Shown: in pieces, positions 1 to 10,391 of the stretch
How the letters are laid out: every line of letters starts with the position of its first letter
Position numbering within the stretch: the first letter of the stretch is position 1
NCBI GenBank assembly: GCA_037042915.1
Contig: CM073193.1
Span: 8,990,001 to 9,054,000, forward strand
Length of the DNA stretch: 64,000 nt
DNA from: Auricularia sp. M13
Lineage: Eukaryota > Basidiomycota > Agaricomycetes > Auriculariales > Auriculariaceae
Direction: 5' to 3'
The notes under the pieces: model-generated
What the model was told of the DNA's origin: nothing
Databases searched by the model: none
Seen by the model: the letters and a program-made list of their open reading frames with translations, nothing else
Position numbers and translations under genes: made by a program

Positions 1-1349
1 CGATGGACTGGCCATTACCCAGGTGGTGGAACAGGCTAACAAGCAGTTTAATACCATTGGCAGTGTCCCTGGTGCGAAGGATCATGCGTGTTCAGAATGC
101 ACGCAACCATATCGAGCTCCAGCTCAGCATCTTGCTGGTGATGCAGCTGCTACTCTTGGAGTTGAACAATCTGCTGCAGGTGCCCCTGCTCTAGAGGGCC
201 AAGTTGTGGATGCTGCACCAGGAGATGTTCGCCTGCGTCTCTCCAGTACACACTCTGTGACTGCAGATGTGATTGATGGAATTATAATGGGACCGTTGGT
301 GAGCTCATATTCTGTGTTCTGCTCTCATACTGTGGAAAGAGCTAATTCATGTGCAGCACTGCGCTCTGGAGGATTGCTGTCAGCCACTCCTTGACACATC
401 TAAAGGTGTATGGTGCAAAACACATCATCAGCGGTTCGCCCACCTCTGCCATGTTAAAGGCTGCTCACTGCCCATTGTTCCTGACACACGAGCCTGTGTT
501 GGGCATCAGCCAGAGTGGAAACACCATCTGGATCGCTTTGGAAGGCAGTCTGTCATTGGAATGCGTCGTCGAATTCGCCAGGCTGAGCAGGAGACCAACG
601 ACTGGAATCCATCTTCTCGTTCGCGCGCTCAGCCTCCTGCCCATGATGACAATGGCGAGCCTCTCCTTCCAGAGAGGAAGAACTACTTTGCTCCAGGTCG
701 TTTCTACTGCCTCGAACTCATGGTCAAACCATGTGGTGTTCCAACAGCCTTTGACTTGTTCGACAAATCAGAGTCGCCCTCCAAGATTATCGACTTCATC
801 AAGCGCCATCACCCTGGCTCTAGCAAGTCTCAGTACTATATCATCGACAAGGCTTGCATGGTTCTTCGTCGTCTTGTCACTTTGGGCAAATGGGACGAGT
901 GGAAGAAGACCTCTCGACTTGTAGTTGATTCATATCACTATATCAACCATCGAGTCGCAGATTACCTCTGCCGCAAGTGGTGTAACCCAGCTCCTATGGA
1001 TGGCAGTGCTCCCAACTTGGTCATTTCTTCGACTGACGCCTCTGGACGTGTGCACCACAAGAGGGCCTTCAATACTCAGGTGTGTATTTATATTTATTGC
1101 CCTTGATCAGTCTTTAACTCTTGTCTCAAGGCAGCAGAGCAGCTGAATGCTTGGATATCAGGATACCAGCCCATCTTGAATCGTATGACAGTTTCCAACT
1201 TTAGGTGGTATGTCCTTGTACTACTGTTCCTGCATTATCGCACCGTCGAGGCACGCACATCGGCAAGGGACCAGCCGATGGATGCTGCCGACGAGGACGA
1301 TGGGGAACAGGATGTTGACGCCCTTGACGACGTTGAGACACATGAGTAA
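1..1349 (+). CDS. KDZ-transposon-associated CxC6-like cysteine-cluster protein, 5' end outside window
   Basis: Three exons give one open frame: before 2-298, 357-1079 and 1131-1349 (TAA). Both introns (299-356, 58 nt; 1080-1130, 51 nt) are GT-AG and phase 0. The first exon has no start and runs off the window. Visible marks are a Cys pair (HACSEC), the DGIIMGPL segment joined by splicing to HCALEDC, then CKTHH, CHVKGC and ACVGHQ. This Cys/His spacing is that of the CxC5/CxC6 domains found on fungal KDZ (Kyakuja-Dileera-Zisupton) transposase proteins. The C-terminal part has INHRVADYLC, CNPAPMDGSAPNLVI and FNTQ-AAEQLNAW, the usual order in that family, and then a short acidic tail. Its inferred role is DNA transposition. 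The part visible here shows no internal stop or frame break. The family assignment rests on recognised motifs, not on a search. Confidence 0.85.
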
Positions 1350-2629
1350 TTTTTGTGATGCAGATTGCACACTTGTATTTATTTTTGGCAGCCTTTTTCT
1401 CAGTCATGTATGAGCGGTACACTATTTAAAAATAAGTAGCTTGTTTCGCTCGATGTTGCCTGCTGCTGATGTGACGTCAAGGTCGTTTACATGTCTACTA
1501 AAACTTCCAGTGGTTGGCTCAGTGAGAGTATAGTGGACCGGCTGTTGCGGTTTGCGGCAATGTTCTTCGTCCACACCACTCCTGTGTTGTTTTAGCGACG
1601 CTCAGTCCTTGCTCGCTGTCCTCCATTCCCACCACTGCTACGCGCTCAAACCCTTGACCTCGGTCCACGCGCTCCCGCAATACCCTTCTGAGTTGCTCGC
1701 CGGACATCGCCCCTCTCTCATCGCCGTGCCAGTGCATCCCAGCACCGTCAGCATGCTCCTGCTGCCGTTCGGGCCGTCGGCTGTTCATGCCTGCTATTGT
1801 TGCGATTCGCGGCGGTGTCCTGCGTCCACACCTCTCCTGCTTCACCATTATCGACGCTCAGTCCACATTCGCCGCCCTCCACTGCCGCACGCCGTGACGA
1901 CCACCTCGGTCCCATACGCTCCAGCAACGCAACTTGGGCTGCACAGCCTCCGTTCTACACTCGCCAACGCCCCCGTCGACTTCCCTGCCACGCCGGCCAG
2001 TCCTCCATCCACTATGGGAGGTCGCGCGCGTGCTCGGACTATGGTACGCTCTTATCGGCCGTGTTCCCACGCTCAGTTGCAGTCTCGGTTTTGCCACATT
2101 GCGGCCACCCTCCGCGCTCTCAGTCTCACCGTGCCGTGGCGTGTGCACTCTCTGGTCTCGGTCTCTTCTGGATACCCGCCCCATACCCCGATAGGCATGG
2201 ACTCTAGTTTAGTATATTCCTTCCCACCTTCACTTCGTCGCCGCTCTCAGTATTCACCCATTCCTCGCTTCTCCGAGGTTCCTTTGCAAGGCCGATGCTC
2301 CCTCGGTCCCTCTTTTATTTATGTGTTTCCCTTTGGTCATCACTCTGGTGTTCACCCCTTCTATCCCCCGTCTCGGTCCTGGTATGGTGGTGTGGCTGTG
2401 CTCCCCTTGCTTCCAGTCACGCTATAGTTACCGGCTATCGCCGATCGATGTACTCTAGGTTGGATCTTGACCGTCATATGCCCCATAACGTGCCTGGCCT
2501 CTCCTCCTCCTGAGTACCTTGTCTGGTCGGTCTTTTGGTGCACTCCGTGACAGCTATCAGCCTTCGGCACCAGCCTTGGTCTTAGTCCTGTGCACAGTGC
2601 CCACTGCACTCCCAGTCGGTCAGACCCAT
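1350..2629. other. No gene recognised; pyrimidine-rich spacer with an internal duplication
   Basis: The plus strand from about 1540 to 2520 is strongly C/T-rich, which keeps several long frames open without a recognisable product. Stretches near 1540-1610 and 1790-1865 are diverged direct copies of each other (each has a TGCG..TTGCGGC-like start, GTCCACACC and ends CGACGCTCAGTCC). The base bias resembles the promoter-distal part of the LTRs elsewhere in the window, so this may be decayed LTR sequence; that is inference only. Confidence 0.4.
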
Positions 2630-2722
2630 GCTTTGTACCTTAGATTTGAGCCGGTTTGCCCACCGTCAATACATCTCGTTTTTTTCCCCCCACTGCAGAG
2701 CGTCGGTTTGGCGAGCACCCTG
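2630..2722 (+). repeat. Decayed LTR remnant of the 42-47 kb chromovirus family
   Basis: The stretch beginning CTTTGTACCTTAGATTTGAG and ending near GTTTGGCGAGCACC matches, with about one difference in ten, the last part of the chromovirus LTR (42221-42310; CTTTGTACGCTAGATTCGAG to GTTCGGCGAGTATCC). The final CCGTAACA terminus is missing and is replaced by a GGAATTCC-rich mini-element. It shows an older insertion of the same family. No matching second LTR or target duplication is visible. Confidence 0.7.
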
Positions 2723-2994
2723 TTTACAGCACAACTGTCCCAAATTGGAACATAATTGGAATTCCAATTTATTCCAACTATGTTGTCATTGCTTGGAAGA
2801 CTTCTGATTCCAAACCTGATAGTTGGAATTCAATTGGAATTCCAAATTCCAGTTTTACAATTGGAATTCCAATTGGAATTCCAACTGGTTCCAACTGTCA
2901 AAAACTGTCCAAAGGGTACTAGCAGTCATTTCCATCCATGTTCCAATTTGGAACTGGAATTCCAATTGGAACCATGGGGCACAGTGACTTACAG
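2723..2994 (+). repeat. GGAATTCC-rich mini-element, copy 1
   Basis: A short A/T-rich non-coding unit full of the palindrome GGAATTCC and CAATTG. It begins near ACAGCACAACTGT and ends CACAGTGACTTACAG. The copy at 19621-19876 shares both ends and most of the interior (CAAAAACTGTCCAAAGGGT, CATTTCCATCCATG). Its right end resembles the terminus of the 486-bp hAT-like MITEs in this window. I could not find a clean 8-bp target duplication, so the left boundary is approximate. Confidence 0.65.
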
Positions 2995-3514
2995 GCAGGA
3001 GCGGCGCGAGTGGGCCGCGAGGTTCCCAGAAGGCCGTGCGTACCCCAGCCGCGGCTACCCACTGACGCCCGGCACGGCGCCCGCAGCGACGGGGTGCACG
3101 AGGTGCGGCGAGGCGGAGACGCCGTCGCACACACGGTACTCGTGCACCGCGCAGACACTGCTGCCCGAGATGGAACAAAAGTTCCGCGCCAACATGAGGG
3201 CCACGATGGCGAGGAACACACAGCACATCCGACCGATGCCCATGACGCCGGGCGCACTCGGCTCACCTGCGCACTACGGCGGCCATGACGGATTCGCCAC
3301 GCCGCAGCGCGGCCGCGGCCAATGGGGCACGCCGCGCGGCATGTTCAACCAGCGCGGAGGCGGATGGGCCGGACACGGGTGGCAGCCACCAACACCTGGA
3401 ACGCCGTCGCCGCTCCACCACGTCGACCACGGCGACATCGAGGACGTGATCGACGAGGACATGGAGCTGGAGTTCGACGACGGTGGGCAGGGAAACGAGA
3501 TGGAGGCGGCATAA
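2995..3514 (+). pseudogene. Ty3/gypsy Gag C-terminal fragment with zinc knuckle
   Basis: The frame is open from the mini-element to a TAA at 3512-3514. It holds one CCHC-like knuckle, CTRCGEAETPSHTRYSC (C-x2-C-x7-H-x4-C), followed by a Gly/Arg/Pro-rich stretch and an acidic end, as in the nucleocapsid part of a fungal Gag. The N-terminal Gag is missing, cut off by the mini-element at 2994. The pol frame opens at 3483 in the +1 frame, so the 32-nt overlap is where a +1 shift could join Gag to Pol. Gag binds genomic RNA in the virus-like particle. The call is from motif and position next to pol. Confidence 0.7.
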
Positions 3515-5771
3515 ACGAGCACGCGCCGCCTCCACCAATTCGCTTGTATGGCTGTCGCGCGGACACGACCCGGCGCCAGACAAGAAGGGCGCCGGCGGAG
3601 AACGGGCAGCATTGGCGACTGTGGACGCACGTTACCGGGGGTTAGAACAATGCGCCCCCTGGAGGGGAGTTTTGCGTTTAAATCAGGAATGGGACCGTTC
3701 ACTGAATAAATCGCTTTTTTCCTATTCGTGCGAAGGACCGTTCCAACTGCTGGGAGTACAGGACGACGAAGACAAGCGCGCGGTGCCGTTCAAGCACGCC
3801 GCGATGATATGGGGCGCCATCACGGACGCGCGCGGCAGGAGGATGAGCGCGGAGGCGCAAGCGACGGTCGACGGGGGCGGGATGGTGAACGTCCTCGATT
3901 GGACGTACTACAACGGCAACAGAGCCCGCCTTGGACGCCTGCGCCCATCAACAGCGAGAGCGCGCGTCGCCAACGGTGCAATCGTGGAGTCGGTAGGGCG
4001 ATGGGCCGGCACCGTCAAGCTGGGACCGGTCGAGGCGCCGGCGGGCTTCGAGGTCTTCGACTCTCGCGGCAGCTTCACGGTACTGCTCGGCAAACCGTGG
4101 CTGCGACGCGCAGGCCTCGCACACGACTTCGCGGACGACAGCCTGGGCTGGGCCGACAAAACACGCCCAACGGTACGTCTGAGGAACCAGACCGCGACGG
4201 AGAGCGCCGTCCCACTGACGCCCAAGCGCGGGACTCCCTCGCCGTCGCGCGCAGCGCCTTTGGCAGCGGATGTCAAGAGGGTGCTGGAGCGGGCGACGGG
4301 CATGACGGTGGGCGGCGGCGAGGACGAGACGGCTGAGCCACCGCCGCCCGCGGACGTCCTGGCAGTCGAGAAGAAGCCGTGCCTGCGCGGCTCACGACGC
4401 AAGGCAGCGGCGGAGGCAGCCCGTATGGAGGCGCTGGTCCTGGAGGACGCGATCCGGCGCGCGGCGGCACAGCACGAGGTGCGCACGGAAGAGCTGCTCG
4501 GCGTGTGGGACAAGGCGACCGCCGGCGCAGAAGGGGCGCAACCAGACGGCACTGAGCGCTGGGAGACGGTGGTACAGGACCTGCTGCACATGCAGCAAAT
4601 GCTGGCACCGGCGCACGGATCGTCGATGACGACGGCCGAGCGGATGGCACCAGAGCGCGTGCAGCGGGTGCTGGACGCGGTGCGTGTCGGGCAGGACCTG
4701 TCGCCGTCAGAGCGCGAGCAGGTTGATGCACTGATCCGCGAATTCGCAGATGACTTTACGCTCTCTGTTGACGAGGTCAGGCTCGTCAACTTCATCGAGC
4801 ACCGGCTGGGCGTGCCCGAGGGCACGCAAGGACCCCGGGTCGCCCACCAGAAGCTGCTGACGGAGTCGCAGCAGGAATGGCTGTACGGCGCCCTCGACGA
4901 GATGGAGAGGAACGACATCGTCAGGCGGATCCCAGCGAGCGCCGCCAAGTGGGTGTCCGCGATCACGCTCGCACCCAAGGACAAGGGCCAATCCGGCCTG
5001 TCAATCGACGACCTGCGGCGGCAGGCAAATGCAGAATGCGTGCGCGCGGGCCTGCCGCCGATGTGGGAACTCGAGCCGGAGGTCCAGGAGAAATGCGCGC
5101 CATCTAGCCAGGGGGGAGACGGTGAGGCCGCACCCCCCGCAAAAGCTAAGTGGCGCCTGTGTCACAGTTTTATTGGGCTCAACCGTGTTAGCCAACACAC
5201 CAGCTTCCCGATGGGAGACCTCGCAGCCAAGCAGCAACGCGCCGCAGGGCACAGATACGTCTGTGTCCTGGACTTCATGGCAGGGTTCAACGCGATCCCT
5301 GTCGCGCAGGAGGACATCGCATACACGGCCTTCGCTATCCCGGGCCGCGGGATGTACGTGACGCCGCGGATGTGCTTCGGGCTCACGGGGGCGCCAAACA
5401 CGTTCGGCGAGATGGTGGCAGGCGCGCTCGACAGGCTGACGGGTGACATCGTCGAACCCTGGGTGGACGACTGCGCCCTATGGGGCGACGAGTTCAACGA
5501 GCTGATGCAGAAGCTTCGCAGGTTCCTCACGTGCTGCCGGGAGCGCAAGCTCTCACTCTTGGCGGCGAAGTCGGAGGTCTTCATGACTGAGGCTACGTTT
5601 GTGGGTGCGCGCATCTCGGCGGCGGGGGTACAGCCCGTACTGGCCAAGGTCGCCGCGGTGTTGGATTGGCCAGACCCGCAGAACGCGCACGAAGTGCTCT
5701 GGTTCACCAGCCTTACGGGGCACTTCAGATTCCTCATCAAAGACTACGCGCCTGCCCGCTCACTGACCTGA
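3483..5771 (+). pseudogene. Ty3/gypsy Pol: protease and reverse transcriptase
   Basis: A 762-codon open frame. The first part has an aspartic-protease-like stretch (GTVKLGPVEAPAGFEVFDSR, then TVLLGKPWL). RT begins around VVRRIPASAAKWVSAITLAP and continues with LDFMAGFNAIPVA, CFGLTGAPNTFGEMV and the catalytic motif WVDDCALWG, where Trp replaces the usual Tyr or Phe before VDD. LSLLAAKSEVF and the connection segment (WFTSLTGHFR) follow. The frame stops at 5771, and RNase H continues in another frame from about 5766, so Pol is broken here by an indel. Role: copies element RNA into DNA in the virus-like particle. It is distinct in sequence from the chromovirus at 42-47 kb. Confidence 0.85.
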
Positions 5772-7804
5772 CCCGCGACGTCCGCGCGGAGCGCCCCAAG
5801 GGCGGCGGGCCCGCAGCGAAGGGTGCCTACAAGCGGGCGCTCAAGCAGGAGACCATGGCATGGGGCTGGGGACCCGAGCAACGACATGCGTTCGCAAAGC
5901 TCAAGGGGATCCTGACGACCGAGGCGCTGCTCAAGCCGCCGCAGTACGACCGCCCATTCGTGGTCACGACGGAAGGCTCCAAGACGGGATTCGGGGCGCC
6001 GCTCACACAACGATGGAAGGTGCGCGACGAGAAGGGCAACAATGTCGAGCGCGAGTTCCCTGTGGGCGTACGCGTCCAAGCGCACGTCGCGCACCGAGGA
6101 GCGCTACACCCCCTACATGCTGGAGTTCGCCGCCCTCAAGTTCGCACTTGATAAGTTCGACAAAATCGTGTTCGCGCAGCCACTAGAAATCGTTACAGAT
6201 TGCCGCGCGCTCCGCAACATGCTGAACAGCGACGATCTGTCCATCACGCACACGCGCTGGATGGAGGCCGTCATCGCAAGGCAGATTGTCGACGTGCGGC
6301 ACCGCGTGGGAGTCAACAATCAGGCAGACGGGCTGAGTCGGAAGTGGACGTCGACGTATGACCGCGACGTTGACGGCGGGCAGGGCAGCGTGATGGCGGA
6401 CTGGGAGGAGCGTGTGGTCGCGGCCGACGCATTCAGCGTTGAGGTCGTGGGAGACGAGTACAGCGCGCTCCGGGAGCGCTTCGCAGCAGATAAGTACTTC
6501 CACGATATCGTGGAATGGCTAGCCGCGCTCAAAGTCGACCAGTCACTCTCGGCCGCGCAGGCCAAACGCGCGCGCTACCGGGCCCGCGACTTCGTAATCG
6601 ACGGCGGTAAGCTGTGGCATGTTGGAGGCAAGCACGCGCACTGGTCGCCGCGTGTCGAGTGCCTCACGGCGCTGGAGGGTGCCACCAGAGCCGCGGAGTG
6701 CCACGCGCATGGGCACTGGGGCCACGACTTGTGCGAGGAGTCCCTGCGCGTGCAGTTCTTCTGGCCGAACATGCGCAGGAACGTGGTGGACGCGATCACC
6801 GACTGCTCCCCGTGCAAGGCGTTCGGCTCGCGTCACAAGCTGACGCTGCTCGAGCCGCTGACGCGGGCGCGCCCAATCAACATGATCACGGGCGACTACC
6901 TATTGCTGCCGGTCGGGAAGGGCGGGTACCGCACCGTCCTGCTGCTCGTCGACGTCAATTCGCAGTTCGTGTGGGGCTACAAATCCACGAAGAAGGCCGG
7001 CTCCGGGGCGTTCACGGTGGCCAGCCTGAGAGACCCGAGCCGTTCGCACCGCCGTGCCTGTTCGGCACCGACGGAGGAAGTCATTTCGACTGCCGCGAGG
7101 TTCACCAGTTCTGCGCGGAGGCGGGCATCGCGTACACGAAGACCCCGCCGTACTCGCCGTGGGCCAACGGACTCGTCGAGGAGACGAACCGCACACTACT
7201 CGGGCGGCTGCGTCGCTACTGCCAACCCGACTTCGTCGAGGACGGGACGACGATGACGGTCGCGCAGATGGCCAAGCTGACGCCCACAGGCTGGCCTGAC
7301 TTCTTCGCGAAAGCGATAGCAGACATCAACTCGCGGGTCATCCTCCCACTCGGTTACACCCCGCGCGAGCTACTGTTCGGGATGCTGCTCATGGGCCGCG
7401 GCGAATGCGACGCGGCCGTGCAGCCACTCTCGACTCGCGACGAGGCGTGCGAACACATGGCGCTCGCGGAGACACTGCACGACGACGTCGATGCGCGCAC
7501 GCTGGAGCATGCGGACGCGCGCAAGGCGACGTATGACGGCGAGGTCAAGGACGCCGAGTTCGCCATCGGCGACATGGTGCAGGTTTACCAGGACCGGTTG
7601 GATAGCATGATGTCGACGCTGTCCATGATGCAGGCGAAGTGGTTGCCCCCTATGGAGATCGTCGGGCGGTACCTGGGGTCCTGGAAGGTCTGCGCGCGCG
7701 GCAAGCAGGATGGCGGGTTGTACGTGTCGGGGAGGAGGCTGCGACGATGGACGGCTCGACGGACGGTGGGACCAGGCGACGTTGGATCAGGTGCGGGTGT
7801 TTGA
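5766..7804 (+). pseudogene. Ty3/gypsy Pol: RNase H and integrase
   Basis: This continues Pol over three frames, with shifts near 6045 and 7035. RNase H marks are WGWGPEQRHAFAKLK, LWAYASKRTSRTEERYTPYM and VTDCRALRNML, then VNNQADGLSR. The integrase has an HHCC zinc finger (ECHAHGHWGHDL with CSPCKAFG), then the DDE catalytic set in GDYLLLPVG, FGTDGGSHFD and NGLVEETNRTLLGRL. The C-terminal domain (IGDMVQVYQDRLDS) has no chromodomain. Integrase would insert the cDNA copy into the genome. Three frame breaks across RNase H and integrase leave the gene non-functional as assembled, though all domains remain easy to recognise, so loss is recent or partly due to assembly error. Confidence 0.85.
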
Positions 7805-8060
7805 GTCTTTTTGCTGGTTTGTGCGCCCAGGAGGGGCACACCATAGGGGGGGAGCCTGTGGACGGCTCGGGAGCAGTAGGGGAGAGGAGACAGGGACGGG
7901 AGCAGTAGGAGATAGGGAGATAGGTCCGGTGGATTGTGTATGTCCGGTGTGCAGGGCTTGGGTCCGCATCCATTCTTGTTCTTGTCCCTTCTGGCCCCGA
8001 GACTCCCTCAGCGGTGAAGAGAATCTTCTCGCGGGACGTCTGGTACTTCCGAGGGTTGGC
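7805..8060 (+). other. 3' end of the first Ty3 element and junction with an antisense gag remnant
   Basis: A purine run (AGGGGGGGA, 7845-7853) lies 41 nt after the integrase stop and suits a polypurine tract. TGTGGACGG at 7857 could open the 3' LTR, but I could not fix its right end or a target duplication. From about 8000 to 8075, read on the minus strand, the sequence is the continuation of the family-A Gag interrupted by the LINE (see 16513-17385), so the Ty3 element ends before about 8000. Confidence 0.45.
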
Positions 8061-8075
8061 AAGGAAGTAGGTTTC
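8000..8075 (-). pseudogene. Distal piece of family-A Gag, split off by the LINE insertion
   Basis: Read on the minus strand, this continues directly from the Gag fragment at 17385-16513 once the LINE and one copy of its 15-bp target duplication are removed. CETYFL is followed by ANPRKYQTSREKILFTAEG. The order (Cys, Tyr-Phe, Asn-Pro-x-Lys-Tyr, Lys-Ile-Leu-Phe) is normal for the Ty3/gypsy Gag capsid domain. The reading is lost soon after 8000, where the first Ty3 element begins. The join shows that the two Gag pieces were one gene before the LINE arrived. Confidence 0.75.
8061..8075. repeat. Left 15-bp target-site duplication of the first LINE
   Basis: AAGGAAGTAGGTTTC occurs here and again at 16498-16512. 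The two copies bracket the LINE exactly: poly(T) (the poly(A) tail on the minus strand) starts at 8076, and the LINE 5' end lies at 16497. Fifteen base pairs is a typical length for target-primed reverse transcription. Confidence 0.9.
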
Positions 8076-8100
8076 TTTTTTCTTTTTTTCTTTTTTTTTT
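8076..8100 (-). other. Poly(A) tail of the first LINE
   Basis: On the plus strand this is a T-run with single C interruptions. On the minus strand it is an A-rich tail immediately after a 3' UTR that ends CACTAA. It lies directly against the left target duplication. Confidence 0.85.
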
Positions 8101-8317
8101 AGTGGTGCTTAGTGTTACGAATTCATATATAATATGATCTTCACACATACGTCAAGGTAGAGGCTCAGGACTCTTTGCCACCGCTGGGGAAATGCTTTAT
8201 GCACTTCAAACTGTGTGTGGGACTCCGGCAGTGGCTGTAGTCAAGGACTACAGTCTGGTGGGCGATCAATATTGCCGATACCCACTAAAACCCCAGGTTC
8301 TCTGTCTGAGCATAGTT

Positions 8318-8803
8318 CTGTAAGTGACTGTGCCCCCCAATTCCAGGTGGATTCCAGGTGGAAAAATGCAACTATGCAAAAAAAGTGTCAGAATGTCAAA
8401 TCCATCATATTTTGATGGTATACCCCCTTAGGTGGAATTTGGGTGGAATTCCACTGGACCGTTGGATCGGATGGGCCAGAATGGCCGAATTCCGGTGGAA
8501 TTCCACTGGAAACAATGTGGAAATTCATCAAAAACTGTGATTAAGTGTTAGGTTAGGTTAGGTTAGGTTAGGTTAGGTTAGGAGTTAGGTTAGGTTAGGT
8601 TAGGTTAGGGGTTAGGTTAGGTTAGGTTAGGTTAGGTTACTAGAACGTTTTCATGTTTCCTGAGGCGGCTGTGCATCTCTGAACCTTATTTGTGATGTCT
8701 AACATAAATTTTCACCCCTTAGAAAATATTTTGTCTGGAGCAGGTTTTCCACCGGAATTCCACCTGGAATCCTCCTGGAACCAGGGGGCAGTGTCAGGTT
8801 CTC
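8318..8803 (+). mobile_element. hAT-like MITE with TTAGG array, copy 1 (486 bp)
   Basis: The element starts CTGTAAGTGACTGTGCCCC and ends GGGGGCAGTGTCAGGTTCTC, an imperfect terminal inverted repeat. It is flanked by a perfect 8-bp duplication GCATAGTT (8310-8317 and 8804-8811). Sub-terminal blocks contain GGATTCCAGGTGG and GGAATTCC palindromes in opposite orientation at the two ends. The centre (8548-8639) is an array of TTAGG units broken by AG and GG. It has no coding capacity. Copies at 23559-24044 and 51572-52057 are also exactly 486 bp and nearly identical. The 8-bp duplication is the basis for the hAT-like label; the mobilising transposase is unknown. Confidence 0.88.
8548..8639 (+). repeat. 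TTAGG tandem array inside MITE copy 1
   Basis: About 17 TTAGG pentamers in three runs separated by AG and GG. The unit resembles the insect telomere repeat and is one G shorter than the common fungal TTAGGG. The same array sits at the same place in the other two MITE copies, so it belongs to the element and does not mark a chromosome end. Confidence 0.95.
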
Positions 8804-9625
8804 GCATAGTTGATTTAGATGCATGTGCAAGGGCGTGTCCTGCCAAGTTTGTGAGACAAGTTTTCGTGGCAAGGAGTTTTTGTTATGTGCAAACTCAGAC
8901 ATATAAAAGTCTAGACGCATGCGTTGCTCAATTGTGTATGTCCATTTGTGGTGAATTTCCTGGTGTGTGGGTAATACAGTGGGATCCTGATTATTGAATA
9001 GGCGCCTGCATCGTATTTTCCAGATAAGGTGTGCAGACTCTGAGATCAGGATGCGGTAAAGTCTATTTGTTGCATGAAGTTTTTTATTGTCTATTCCCTT
9101 AAACTCCATTTGTGCACATGAGAGAATTGTGGCGAGGGAGGGAGTTGGCCAGTAAGGGTGTTTTTTCTCCCAGAACTGTTTTGCTAGAGACCAGATTTGC
9201 GCTTGGCCATTACCAGGGCATTCTGTTAGTATATGTTCCATTGACTCTTCGCATTCGCACACAGGGCATATTGCACGCTGCTCTTTCTCAGGAACATGTG
9301 ACCAGTCGCGCCCTATTTTGTATGCACCATGGAATAATTTCCACATATAGTCACGCACTGGGCGTCTGAGATCCTTTGTTCTGATGGATTTCCATAGTTT
9401 ATCATCTGGAACAACATCACCAGATACTTCAGCATTTGCACATCTTGCCATTTCAATGTTCAATAGTGTGCGCTGTCTTTCAGGAACATTTTTTAGTGCC
9501 AGGATCTGCTTGTACGCAGTAGCCTGGGAGAGACTTCGTAGTTTAATTCCCCGTGTATCAAAATCTGCAGGGTAGTTGATATCAGCTACATCAGGATTCA
9601 CTCGATTTGAGGCCTGTTTAGCATG

Positions 9626-10386
9626 TGTTACGACCCATGCTCGTCCGACCCTTTCCGCCCTTCATCTATCTTGCCTCGCTCTTCCTTCATCCCGAGTATA
9701 TCCATCTTTCACTCGATTCCATTCGCTTACCTTCGCTCACCTTCGCTTCGCTTCCTTTCCCTTCACTTCCCTTCGATCCTATCGGTCTCGCCTCGCCTCC
9801 GCATCGCTCCGCTCGACCCGGATCACCTTCTAACACATTCTAGTATCTTTCTAATCATCTTCCGTCACTCCCTTTTGCTTCCTAAGCACTCTGTCATCAT
9901 CCTGACTCACTCCGCTCGATATCGGATCACTCTGACTGCGATCACTGCGCATTCCTGTGTTTCGTACTTCTATTGTTGATCTGACCGGTCTAGCAGTTAC
10001 CCGAGTGTCTCCCATGTGATTCTGTGCTTTCCTATTTGTATCCTTGCCTCGCTTTGATGTACTCTAGTTCGAAACCCGACTTAGCAACAACCTAGCAACG
10101 AGTTAGCTTTGTCCCACCTCGCTAGAGCCACGCCACTCAATCCGGCCGCTCTCCTCGCTCGCCTCGCTTTCTATCGGCACCTTCGGCTCACTCTTCCTTC
10201 TATCGACGCTCGAGTACCTCGACTACCTCTCGAGCGCCCCCGTTCGCCTACTACGGGTTTCGGGGGCCATAGGTCATCTGTCGGGCCACCCGTCAAGGTT
10301 CACCATCTGCGCCTGGCTCCCTGTCTTAGACATCGGTCTATCGGTCGATCCGAGGCGTCCTAGTCGGTTCGGTCACGCGCTTAACA
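9626..10386 (+). mobile_element. Solo LTR inside LINE ORF2 (761 bp)
   Basis: The sequence starts TGTTACGACC and ends GCTTAACA. A perfect 5-bp duplication GCATG flanks it (9621-9625 and 10387-10391). Removing the LTR and one duplication restores the LINE ORF2 frame on the minus strand. It is C/T-rich on the plus strand and non-coding, as expected of an LTR left by recombination between the two ends of an element. Its internal family is not present in the window as far as I can see. Confidence 0.85.
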
Positions 10387-10391
10387 GCATG

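Larger units (their letters stand above)
8241..9620 (-). pseudogene. LINE ORF2 C-terminal zinc-binding domain, interrupted by a MITE
   Basis: Read on the minus strand from 9620 to 8812 and, after skipping the MITE, from 8317 to a stop at 8241. Marks are CPVCECEESMEHILTECPG (C-x2-C-x8-H-x4-C, the zf-RVT type cluster at the end of many LINE ORF2 proteins), preceded by WKLFHGAYKIG and followed by NRLYRILISESAHLIWKIRC. The frame also continues upstream across the solo LTR (THEHA then KQASNR) into the RNase H part. Role: nucleic-acid binding during target-primed reverse transcription. It is intact apart from the two insertions. Confidence 0.8.

Noticed and set aside
1552-2427. 291-codon plus-strand ORF as a gene
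   Set aside because: The region is C/T-rich, several frames are open together, and no motif or gene-like composition is seen.
3908-4984. 358-codon minus-strand ORF opposite the Ty3 Pol
   Set aside because: It is the antisense of a clear protease/RT frame in GC-rich DNA; composition (Ser/Arg/Ala) and lack of motifs mark it as a shadow.
8548-8639. TTAGG array as a chromosome end or interstitial telomere fusion
   Set aside because: The array sits inside a 486-bp element with terminal repeats and 8-bp duplications and recurs at the same position in two other copies.
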